Assembly: GCA_900128395.1 (NCBI GenBank)
Contig: LT649787.1
Coordinates: 1 to 13,767 of the forward strand
Origin: Stramenopiles sp. TOSAG23-2
Taxonomy: Eukaryota; Sar
Direction: 5' to 3'
DNA length: 13,767 nt
Below the pieces are notes generated by a model. The model was not told where the DNA came from. It did no database searches and was given only the letters and a program-made list of their open reading frames with translations. Numbering within the stretch: position 1 is the stretch's first letter; each line of letters opens with the position of its first letter. Shown here piece after piece: positions 6,202 through 13,767 of the stretch. The translations under genes were made by a program, and so were the position numbers.

Positions 6202-7068
6202 ATGGATGCAACATCAATATTAATGACAGATCAAACAAATTTAATGTCAACAAATGCAGGTACAAAAAAATATCGCAGAAATGCAAGATATCGTCGAAAA
6301 CTAGCTTGGACAACAGAAGAAGATGCAAAAATTACAAATTTGGTTAATCTATATGGACATAAATGGGCTCAAATTGCTTCAGAAATGCCTGGGCGTAAAG
6401 GAAAAAATATTAGAGAGCATTATTTAAACTGTTTGGATCCTAATACAGATAATTCTCCATGGACTGAACTTGAAGATATTACTTTATTTAATGCTCAAAA
6501 AAAATTGGGAAATGTTTGGAGTCAAATTGCAAAACTATTGCCAGGTCGTACAGATAACAAAATCAAAAATCGATATTATGCTGCATGTCGTCGCTTACAA
6601 AGACAAGGTATTGAAAGAGGGTTTCAATCGGCTGAAGAATTTCGTAACATGCTCCATGGTGGCGTAGTAGTAAATAGAAAACGAAAACGACAAATTTTAC
6701 CAAAGCAAAAACGATATAATAGTAATAATAATATTAATAATTATAATAATGGTATGAGAAAAAATAACAATTATAATAATGTAATGCAACAACACCAAAA
6801 GCAACAATATCAAATTATTAAAAATCCATCATTACAATCATCATCACAAACAACAACAACAACAACAAGGACTAGTACTACATCACGAAATAATAATAAT
6901 AATAATAACAATAATACAAATGACAATAATAGTAATAATATGAATGCTGTATATAGATTTTATAGCTTCCCAAATAAGCCTTATGATAACCGTATATATA
7001 TATTCAATAATGATACTTTGGATTTTTTAACGACCTTACCACGATATCATCCATGGTCACGACAATAA
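6202..7068 (+). CDS. R2R3-type MYB DNA-binding protein
   Basis: Predicted 288-residue transcription factor with two adjacent MYB repeats that would bind DNA in the nucleus. Repeat R2 (about residues 33-79) has W36 and W55, with Y74 in the third aromatic position (IREHYLNCLDP). Repeat R3 (about 84-131) has W87 and W106, with tyrosines at 125-126 in place of the third tryptophan. R3 contains KLLPGRTDNKIKNRY, matching the DNA-recognition helix of animal and plant MYB proteins. A basic segment, VNRKRKRQILPKQKR (157-171), looks like a nuclear signal. The rest is Asn-, Gln- and Thr-rich low complexity encoded by AAT, CAA and ACA repeats, as in many activation regions, ending in a more complex tail with YHPWSRQ. 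The ATG at 6202 is the first in frame before the domain. The stop TAA overlaps an AATAAA. Target genes are unknown. Confidence 0.9.
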   Translation: MDATSILMTDQTNLMSTNAGTKKYRRNARYRRKLAWTTEEDAKITNLVNLYGHKWAQIASEMPGRKGKNIREHYLNCLDPNTDNSPWTELEDITLFNAQKKLGNVWSQIAKLLPGRTDNKIKNRYYAACRRLQRQGIERGFQSAEEFRNMLHGGVVVNRKRKRQILPKQKRYNSNNNINNYNNGMRKNNNYNNVMQQHQKQQYQIIKNPSLQSSSQTTTTTTRTSTTSRNNNNNNNNNTNDNNSNNMNAVYRFYSFPNKPYDNRIYIFNNDTLDFLTTLPRYHPWSRQ

Positions 7069-7374
7069 AGAATAAAAGAAAAGAATATAATATAACATAT
7101 ATATTCAAAGTATTTATTATTACCACATTAACATTGTACATTTAAATTTGAAATTCATTTTTTTAATTATTATTTTTTGAATTTTCATTACCTGGTAATG
7201 AGAATTTGATAGGTAAAATAAGTATACTGGTATACCAATGTGGGCAACAAGTATAATATTACTTTGTGTGTATATTTATTGTAGATCTATTATAATATAT
7301 ATACGATCAAATGAAAATGTATAATAAAATATAATCACACAGACAATATATATACATGTCTATATATAAATAAA
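7069..7374 (+). other. Spacer between MYB and the HAD gene
   Basis: 306 bases of AT-rich DNA between two genes in the same direction. The MYB 3' side has AATAAA at 7071-7076. The HAD side has a slightly GC-richer stretch near 7190-7255 (CCTGGTAATGAG, ACTGGTATACCAATG). Unlike other gene fronts in the window, it has no GGCC or AGTGCCA patch. No further gene is seen. Confidence 0.45.
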
Positions 7375-8556
7375 ATGGCGACATTTACACAACAATATAA
7401 TACATTTAGACAACTTTTGCAAAATGTGATACAAAATGATACGGAGGAGGAACTTGCATTATTATCTCAAACAAATTTTTTTAATGAGATACGTAGACAA
7501 ATGGACGAAAACGGAAGTAAACCGGAAATAATAGATATTAAGAAAGAAGTTGATAGGCTTGGTGGTATGTGGCACAGAAAGTTGCAACACAACAGTCCTG
7601 TCAAAATAATGAAGAACAGACCAAAAATTGTGTTATTGGTTGATTTTGATGGAACAATAGCTGAAACTGAAATGATAATTTATAAAGCTACTAATATGAT
7701 GTTAAAAGAAAATGGTTTTACATTTCAATGGACACTGGAAGAATATTATGCTCTCCTTATGATTGGTAATACCGAGGCTAGACTCACACATTATTTTAAT
7801 CTGAAATCATGTTGGCCGAAAGAAATTACATCAATAAAGGACCGTGCTGCATATGTAAAGAAGTTGAAAAAATATAAAGATAGATGTTTTGATATCTTAT
7901 TATTGGAAAAAGATGGTGGTGAAACATTTCAATGTCGACCAGGTATTTTATCATTGATGGAAAAAGTAATATATCATTTAGATGGCAAATGTTGTATTGT
8001 TAGTAATACATCGACAAAGATTGTTAGAAAACTTTTTAAATTGTTAATATTAAATGATAAGAATAATAGTGATTGTCAACACCATACAAGAAATTATAAT
8101 TTTTTGATAGATTCTGTACATATAATAGGTGGAGATATGGTTGCTGCAAATAAACGAAAACCAGCACCTGATTTATATATGAAAGCATTGAAAGAAATGG
8201 GTTGCAATGATGTAAACCATGTTGTAGTCATTGAAGATAGTGCCGATGGATTAAATGCAGCTTTAAATGCAAATATTCGAAATGTTATTATAACAAAAAA
8301 TATCTTTACAAAAGATCAAAATTTTGATGGAGCGAGATTAATTTTCGAGAACGAATTGCCAGATGAATTTTCAATTTATACGTTGTGGCCTAACTATGTA
8401 CAAAGTTATATAATGGAAGATACGTGTGATGATAAATTGATTGCTAAAGTTTTACTTGAAATTGCTTCAAATAAAGTATTAATTGAAAAAGTTTCATCCA
8501 TTTATCAATTTACAAAACAGGAAAATTTGCTTTTAAGTAACAAAAGATACTTTTGA
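7375..8556 (+). CDS. CbbY-like HAD-superfamily hydrolase
   Basis: Predicted 393-residue phosphatase-type hydrolase. HAD motif I is VDFDGTIAE, with nucleophile D90 and acid/base D92. Motif II is S210 in IVSNTST. Motif III is K262 in KRKPAPD. Motif IV is E287/D288 in VVIEDSADGLNAA. CRPGI (187-191) before motif II and the helical cap between motifs I and II fit the CbbY/beta-phosphoglucomutase-like group, which acts on small phosphorylated sugars; one plastid branch removes phosphate from xylulose-1,5-bisphosphate. About 80 residues precede motif I, charged and helical, and about 80 follow the last motif; both are longer than in a compact CbbY protein. No signal or plastid transit peptide is obvious, so a cytosolic location is most likely. 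The ATG at 7375 directly follows an A-rich leader; the stop is TGA. Substrate not predictable from sequence. Confidence 0.85.
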   Translation: MATFTQQYNTFRQLLQNVIQNDTEEELALLSQTNFFNEIRRQMDENGSKPEIIDIKKEVDRLGGMWHRKLQHNSPVKIMKNRPKIVLLVDFDGTIAETEMIIYKATNMMLKENGFTFQWTLEEYYALLMIGNTEARLTHYFNLKSCWPKEITSIKDRAAYVKKLKKYKDRCFDILLLEKDGGETFQCRPGILSLMEKVIYHLDGKCCIVSNTSTKIVRKLFKLLILNDKNNSDCQHHTRNYNFLIDSVHIIGGDMVAANKRKPAPDLYMKALKEMGCNDVNHVVVIEDSADGLNAALNANIRNVIITKNIFTKDQNFDGARLIFENELPDEFSIYTLWPNYVQSYIMEDTCDDKLIAKVLLEIASNKVLIEKVSSIYQFTKQENLLLSNKRYF

Positions 8557-9615
8557 GTGTGAGCCAAAACAGTTTTTTCATATGTGAAGTATGAGGATTT
8601 GTGTTTTATTAAAATTTAAATTCTATTTTAATACGAATTTTTGTATAATATTATATTTATTAATAAAATATTAAATATATTTGGTTAAAATCTAAGTTAT
8701 AATAGTTTTACTTCTCATGGAAAATAATATGCTCAATACTCAGTCTCGAGAATAAATATTCTGTATCCTACTATAGTGAAGCTCTAATGCACGTCTGCAA
8801 ACTAATACTCCACAAGCACGAGTAGGTTTCTATCCTTCCTGCACTCGTTGACCGGGCTGGACGTCGGGTTCACTTGGAAACGACGAGGTTGTCAAAGTGA
8901 AAGATCCTGTTGTGTATATACTTCGTATTATTTACTTTGTGTACGACGTATTATAAATAAAAAATACTTTAGCACGGGAAGTGTAAAAATTATTATTAAC
9001 TTAATATTTTAACCATCATATATGATAATTAAAAAAAATATAAAAAATTGTTTTTACGAACCTTCGTTTAACGATATGCCATTATAATTTTTACATTTTT
9101 ATTCAATTATTACATGCCTATGATACTATAGATACGTGTGTAACGATTTATCTCTCTCCTTCATAAAATATAAACTAAATTATATATGATTATATAATAT
9201 ACGCACATCGGTTCAATCAAAAACAAATACAAAAACCGATAAACGAATTGAGAACTCTCGTGATGAGATATATATAAATAATTTCCTATGTTTATACGTA
9301 CCAGTATAATAAATATAAGTATTTAAAAATCATTTTTGATTTGAGATGTTAATGAACGGGAGTAAAAGAAATTTATATAATATATGAGTAAGAGAACATT
9401 TTATATACGATATATGCTCGTATATATTATCATTAATAAATAAATATAATATATATGCATAATATTATATTAATATACGTTCGTATTTATATATCATATC
9501 ATATTAATATATATTTATACTTCGTATATATGATACCATACGATACCAATATGTATATAAAACGTCCCTTCGCCGCGTTAATCTAATGCAACCTATTGTT
9601 GTTTATTAATATATC
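8557..9615. other. Non-coding region between convergent HAD and ATXR3-like genes
   Basis: About 1.06 kb without a supported gene. The HAD side has AATAAA at 8662-8667, and the ATXR3-like side has AATAAA on the minus strand at 9607-9602, just after its stop. A more GC-rich block (about 8780-8910) stands out. The remainder, up to about 9560, is extremely AT-rich, with many short palindromes such as the 9-base arms TATATACGA/TCGTATATA at 9402-9426. Confidence 0.5.
8780..8910 (+). ncRNA. Possible structured non-coding RNA or regulatory block
   Basis: This block is distinctly richer in G+C than the AT-rich DNA on both sides, and no frame through it reads as a protein. It contains a 7-base stem, TTCACTT (8869-8875) with AAGTGAA (8895-8901), closing a 19-base loop, and a GACGTC palindrome next to the stem. 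I looked for tRNA B-box, 5S, U-snRNA, RNase P and SRP signatures and found no convincing match. It may be a small RNA gene, a long 3' UTR structure, or an old gene remnant. Confidence 0.2.
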
Positions 9616-12600
9616 TTATTTGCAAAGATCACAAAACCATTCTTTTCGTGGTACTCTTTGTAGATTTAAACATTCTAAATGGGCACAGCCATATTCGCAT
9701 CCATCACAGAGCAACGCTGGATTCCATTCGGTGCTTCCAGTTAGACCACAGATATTACATGGAATGTCATCATCGATGCTACTTAATTCCTCTTCCTTTT
9801 TTTTCTTCTTCTTCGTTTGCTTTTCAGATTTTGTAGGATTTTCTTTTCGCTTCTTTAATTTAATCTTCGTAGATTTTCCAGATGATAATGCGCTACCATT
9901 ACTATGAGCAGCACTACTACCATTACTTGAAGCCGATCGTTTTTTTGAAAGCATTTCAGCATATGCAGCACTATTTTTATTATTTGTATCGTCAATCTTC
10001 TCAATCATGGAAGGATGGAAACTTTTGATTTCTCTTAACCATTTTGGTATCGCCAAAAGTCTTTTCTCATTGCAAGCCCCACAATACCAATCCCCTTCTG
10101 GAACTTTTTTTAGATTCAAGCAACGAATATGCGCACAACCAGTAATGCAAGTTTCACATAATAAAGCTGGGTTCTCTGGTGTGTCGCCAGTAAGTCCGCA
10201 GATATTGCATGGAACATTATCCTCTTCCTCGCTTACAATGTTCATGGTTGTTGTGGTAGTAGTACTACTATCTGAAGAATCTTTGCTAATAGTGGCATTT
10301 CCATTTACATTTGCCTTCACACTTTCAGTAAGAATTACTGGACTCGATGGAGGTATTCGAGGTGTTAAATTCAATAATTTATCAAATCCTTCTTTTGATT
10401 TCTTATATGCAGCATCAATGAACGGTGTGCCGAATAGTGAATATTTATTCCTGAATCTCCAATGAGTAGTTGTTTTCCATTGTGAATGTGGCTGATGCTC
10501 AAAAATTTCCAACATGCTCTTTCGTTGTGATGGTGAATATGGATTCAAGTGTGTATTAAAGCAACAATCTGCATCTGGTAGAACTACGGGGCCGTAACGA
10601 GCTGCCATTAAACTAGCATCGGGTTGTGCAATAGTTTGGCGTTCCCAAAAATGCAATTGACCCCATACATACTGACGATTGTAGCTCTTGCCTTTAACGA
10701 CGCTATCTTTCTCCTTCAACGCTCTGCAAGTATCCCCAACATCGCATTGGCGCAATTTAAGTGGCGGAGATGAAAACCCGTTGTATGTATTCATTGTAAA
10801 ATTCAACTTTGTATACGCATATAATGTTATCAAATCAGCCGCAGCCGTGTAACGCCTACTATTTGTCTGTGGCAATTTATATAATAAATCCCTTGCTTGA
10901 ATCATAATGTCCTCTTTTAAATACTTTAATCCTTTTGCATTTGATTTTATTTTTGTTTGTAATATTTTTTTTAATTTTTGTCGAATAACAAAATTTTGCA
11001 TACCAGAAATTGCATTTTTAATAATGGTCTTCACGATCGGTTCCCCAATTTTATTTTTAGTATCGTTCCACAAAATATCTACTACTTCTTTCGGTGTTAA
11101 CACCCTAAGTGGTGGGTTTTGCTTTTGATTTGGTTGTCTTAAAAAATATTTCAGTTTCTCTAATGTAATTACTAAATTTTGCACTCTAGTGGCATGTATA
11201 CCAACAGCGTCGTCATTTGCAGATTCTAAATTATAAAATGAATATCGCCTTACCAAATCGTAAGTCAATTGCTTTTTTTCGAAATCCAAAAATTCTAAAA
11301 TCAATGCACCCCATTTTAACAACCAGTCCGGTGCACCATCCGTCACACTAGAACCTAATTTATGAGTTTTTAATATTTTTCTATCATTATCATTTAGCTC
11401 TTCGGTGCATGCACGAACTAATATCGCAGCTCGATCCACGGTGGTATGTTCCTTCAACATGACTTCTTGAAATACTCGATCGTTTGAATATTGTAAAAAT
11501 GCTCCGCGACATTGTCCGGTACCACATAAGCAGGTTGCTTGCTCGTGCTCACGTTTATCTTCAGTGAACGAACCATAATCAAATGAAAGCTCTTCACCGT
11601 ATTCAATATCACGAACGGCATAAACGGTAGTAACGTATTTACCATTTTCAGACACAACGATTGTGGCACAATTTGGGGTACAACTATGCGAAAGCCTTGA
11701 TGCAATATTACCCTTCGCAATTGGATCTACAAACATTAGATTGTAACCTTTCTCATCATCACTATGCCTTTCCATAATTATGTTGTAAAAATCCGGCAAA
11801 GTTGTTTTCATGCCCAATTTTTTTTGTACTACTTTGACAGCATCGGTTTTTTCAAACCATCTCCATGGGGAAAATAGCTCTCCTAAATACCGTTCAACAA
11901 ACGTACCAGCTTTAATCCCTTCCTTTCTGTTGCACAACAATCCTTGTCCTTTTGGATATATACGGAAGTTTTTACTACAATAAAACACCCTATCTTTTTG
12001 AACCTCATGTAAAATAGTTTTTGCACATGTAAAAGCTATGTGATTCCCTTTTTTTTTTGACATATTGATAATATCATGTAGAACAATACCAAAATCATGT
12101 GCATCTTCATCTTTCTGTCGATTAATAGCAGGGAGTAATGTTTTTGCCATAAATTTTTTTGCTACTTCTTCAGTCAACACAGAATTCACTAACAAAGCAC
12201 GAAATATACGACGGTATGTACTAGAATCATAGCCCCATGTACTTGTTAGCACTATATCATACTCGCATGTATTATTTGGAAAGTTTGTTCCTTTTGGTGC
12301 TAAGATTAATGGCTCGCGTCTTTCTAATGCTATTAAATCTAACGGTAATTTCGAAGCACCCGGAGCACCTTCTGGTGGGGCATGCAAACCTTTTTTTGAA
12401 GAAATTAACATTTCATAACATTTTTCCGGTTCAATTGCTGAGATATATTCAGTTATAACTTCAAATGGTCTTGGTGGATAAGGTGTCTTACGCCAACTAA
12501 AATCTCGAACAAAGAAGAGATCTTGATACGTTTGCCACAACCACATTTTCTGTAGTGCCTTATCAAAACATGCTTCGTACGCAATATTCTGGTTGTTATA

Positions 12601-13464
12601 ATTTGGATACAATTCCGCGAAAGGATTGTTGTTACAGTTTGTCAAACATGTCACATTTAATTTTACATCATTTAAAGCATTAAATAAATCCTTTTCTATA
12701 CTTTGCTGGATTTGAATTTTATCACTTTGAAACACTTTTTCAAAAAGTTGTTTACAAGTTTTTACAAAATGAATGACATTTGCATTTTCGTTAATAACAT
12801 TTACAATTGTACTATTATGACTATTACGATTTAAATTAGGGTTCACAATGGTTTGAAACATAGTCTGAACTTCTGCACTTAACGAAGGTATCACTTGATT
12901 CACATACTGTAAAAATATATTTACAAAATCTATTGCTTTTAACTTTAAACGTCCTTCTTCTAATGTTTTATTCATTAAATTTGCAAGCTTTGGATATACA
13001 TTAATTGAACCAGCAGAAATTTTTGCTTCCTCGCATAACCTTTTTGCTATGACAGAAGATACAATACCTTTTTCTTTATTTTTTAACAATTTGCCCGCTA
13101 AATTTGCCGCAAAAGGCAAAGGATCATATTTTGCTTTGCGGTATTTTCGAAATGAATATATTTTTAAATTTTTTTTTAATCTACGCTGTACTTTATGATA
13201 GGATGATAATCTGGCCCACTCTTCTTGCCTTCCAACGAATTGACCAGAACCGTTTTGATATGAATCTATAGTTGATAATGTGATGAATTCTCTATCTGTA
13301 TTGTTTCTATTAATTGTATCATTAGTGGTAATAGTTGTAGTTGTAGTAGTAGTAGTAGTGGTAGCCACACTTTCATTATAATTATTAAGTGATTGACTAC
13401 TACTATCGTTTCCATTTGTATACAAATTTCTTGCATTTTGCACGGAGTGAGAAGACGATTCCAT
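9616..13464 (-). CDS. ATXR3/SDG2-like SET-domain histone H3K4 methyltransferase with two PHD fingers
   Basis: Predicted 1282-residue chromatin enzyme. Plant ATXR3/SDG2 places most H3K4 trimethylation. The SET domain (about 498-654) shows ERYLGELFSPWRWFEKTDAV, DFYNIIMER, SHSCTPNC (592-599, cofactor and catalytic region) and YGEELSFDYG (622-631), then post-SET cysteines C645, C647 and C652. The ATXR3-type region after SET is also present, for example APDWLLKWGALILEFLDFE (711-729), LTPKEVVDILWN (789-800), AAADLITLYAYTK (874-886) and FGTPFIDAAY (1011-1020), which makes the subfamily call firm. Two C4HC3 PHD fingers follow: C1086/1089/1103/1106, H1112, C1115/1128/1131, and the same pattern exactly 150 residues later, ending at C1281 of 1282. 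They are joined by a Ser-rich and polylysine linker (about 1171-1225). The N-terminus is low complexity, with a Thr run. The ATG at 13464 opens the frame; there is no interruption over 3.8 kb. Activity on H3K4 is inferred from family. Confidence 0.92.
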   Translation of the reverse strand: MESSSHSVQNARNLYTNGNDSSSQSLNNYNESVATTTTTTTTTTITTNDTINRNNTDREFITLSTIDSYQNGSGQFVGRQEEWARLSSYHKVQRRLKKNLKIYSFRKYRKAKYDPLPFAANLAGKLLKNKEKGIVSSVIAKRLCEEAKISAGSINVYPKLANLMNKTLEEGRLKLKAIDFVNIFLQYVNQVIPSLSAEVQTMFQTIVNPNLNRNSHNSTIVNVINENANVIHFVKTCKQLFEKVFQSDKIQIQQSIEKDLFNALNDVKLNVTCLTNCNNNPFAELYPNYNNQNIAYEACFDKALQKMWLWQTYQDLFFVRDFSWRKTPYPPRPFEVITEYISAIEPEKCYEMLISSKKGLHAPPEGAPGASKLPLDLIALERREPLILAPKGTNFPNNTCEYDIVLTSTWGYDSSTYRRIFRALLVNSVLTEEVAKKFMAKTLLPAINRQKDEDAHDFGIVLHDIINMSKKKGNHIAFTCAKTILHEVQKDRVFYCSKNFRIYPKGQGLLCNRKEGIKAGTFVERYLGELFSPWRWFEKTDAVKVVQKKLGMKTTLPDFYNIIMERHSDDEKGYNLMFVDPIAKGNIASRLSHSCTPNCATIVVSENGKYVTTVYAVRDIEYGEELSFDYGSFTEDKREHEQATCLCGTGQCRGAFLQYSNDRVFQEVMLKEHTTVDRAAILVRACTEELNDNDRKILKTHKLGSSVTDGAPDWLLKWGALILEFLDFEKKQLTYDLVRRYSFYNLESANDDAVGIHATRVQNLVITLEKLKYFLRQPNQKQNPPLRVLTPKEVVDILWNDTKNKIGEPIVKTIIKNAISGMQNFVIRQKLKKILQTKIKSNAKGLKYLKEDIMIQARDLLYKLPQTNSRRYTAAADLITLYAYTKLNFTMNTYNGFSSPPLKLRQCDVGDTCRALKEKDSVVKGKSYNRQYVWGQLHFWERQTIAQPDASLMAARYGPVVLPDADCCFNTHLNPYSPSQRKSMLEIFEHQPHSQWKTTTHWRFRNKYSLFGTPFIDAAYKKSKEGFDKLLNLTPRIPPSSPVILTESVKANVNGNATISKDSSDSSTTTTTTMNIVSEEEDNVPCNICGLTGDTPENPALLCETCITGCAHIRCLNLKKVPEGDWYCGACNEKRLLAIPKWLREIKSFHPSMIEKIDDTNNKNSAAYAEMLSKKRSASSNGSSAAHSNGSALSSGKSTKIKLKKRKENPTKSEKQTKKKKKKEEELSSIDDDIPCNICGLTGSTEWNPALLCDGCEYGCAHLECLNLQRVPRKEWFCDLCK

Positions 13465-13767
13465 TATCTCACGTGCGAATCTATTGTCCTTTCGTCTAAG
13501 TTTTTCTATTTATTTAATTCTATATGTATGCTGATCGCAAGGGGTAATAAACGATAGGTAGAATGACACTCTATGGTATAATATGTCTTTCTATACTATC
13601 TCAACTTTGTTATTAGATTTTTCTTTTTCGATTTTGTTTTTAAACTCTTTTTTCTTCTGGCCACTTCTGGCCACTTTGCCAGGAGGTGGTTTGCACTTTG
13701 CTGTGGTTTGCCTAGCCTAGCAAATTTGCGGAATTTGAGATTAGAGATTTAACCTTTTAGTCCCTGC
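13465..13767 (-). promoter_or_regulatory. Upstream region of the ATXR3-like gene with TGGCCA direct repeats
   Basis: No gene is seen. Around 13655-13680 lies a tandem TTCTGGCCAC repeat followed by TTTGCCAGG, then two GGTTTGC words up to about 13725 (GGTTTGCACTTTGC and GGTTTGCCTAGCC). On the gene's strand this reads CCTGGCAAAGTGGCCAGAAG, a second TGGCCAGAAG and an A run, about 180-220 bases before the ATG. It resembles the MYB-upstream element at 5899-5930. A CACGTG palindrome lies at 13470-13475, immediately before the start codon. Confidence 0.45.

Noticed and set aside
8860-8885. tRNA gene suggested by GGGTTCACTTGG
   Set aside because: It does not match the B-box GGTTCGANTCC, and no cloverleaf or A-box can be drawn around it. 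No other tRNA-like site was found in the window.
8836-8910. SRP (7SL) RNA helix 8
   Set aside because: A GGAA loop and an ACGACGAGGT stretch faintly recall it, but the conserved AGCAG core is absent and the flanking strands do not pair as needed.
10007-10465. Plus-strand open frame of 152 codons
   Set aside because: It is antisense to the PHD1 region of the ATXR3-like gene; the regular Cys/His pattern on the minus strand shows which strand is coding. The same holds for 9596-9907, 10907-11128 and 12237-12458.

Overview
The window looks like nuclear DNA of an AT-rich, gene-dense eukaryote with few introns. Evidence for this: spliceosomal and chromatin proteins encoded in long uninterrupted frames, short convergent and divergent spacers, AATAAA-like signals after stop codons, and Asn/Gln/Thr homopolymer runs built on AAT, CAA and ACT microsatellites. 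TAA, TAG and TGA all appear as stops, so the code looks standard. A plant-type ATXR3/SDG2 methyltransferase together with R2R3-MYB and CbbY-like genes would suit a protist or alga such as a stramenopile, but that placement is an inference with low confidence.

Six gene loci are visible. From left to right: an AlkB-like 2-oxoglutarate/Fe(II) dioxygenase (minus, 549-1388), clearly richer in G+C than its surroundings; a nested tandem-repeat cluster (1745-2217); an SF3B4/Hsh49-like spliceosome protein with two RRMs (plus, 2648-3442); an Enhancer-of-polycomb-like NuA4 subunit (minus, 5465-3679) whose reading frame is broken in the middle by an in-frame TAG and a frame change; an R2R3-MYB protein (plus, 6202-7068); a CbbY-like HAD hydrolase (plus, 7375-8556); about 1 kb of non-coding DNA with a more GC-rich, possibly structured block; and a 1282-residue ATXR3/SDG2-like H3K4 methyltransferase with two C-terminal PHD fingers (minus, 13464-9616).

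The genes alternate in direction. AlkB/SF3B4 and EPL/MYB are divergent pairs; SF3B4/EPL and HAD/ATXR3 are convergent pairs; MYB and HAD are in tandem. Upstream of most start codons, at roughly 180-350 bases, lies a small GC-rich patch containing TGCCA or TGGCCA words. The patches upstream of MYB and ATXR3 match closely and in the same orientation relative to their genes, which suggests a shared promoter element.

The genes do not form an operon or a defence cluster. Four of them act on chromatin or nucleic acids: histone acetylation (EPL), histone methylation (ATXR3-like), transcription (MYB) and pre-mRNA splicing (SF3B4). The AlkB-like protein may act on nucleic acids. The points most worth following up are the broken EPL gene, the repeat cluster that can be read as a repeated peptide, the compositionally odd AlkB gene, the writer-reader architecture of the ATXR3-like protein, and the shared promoter motif.
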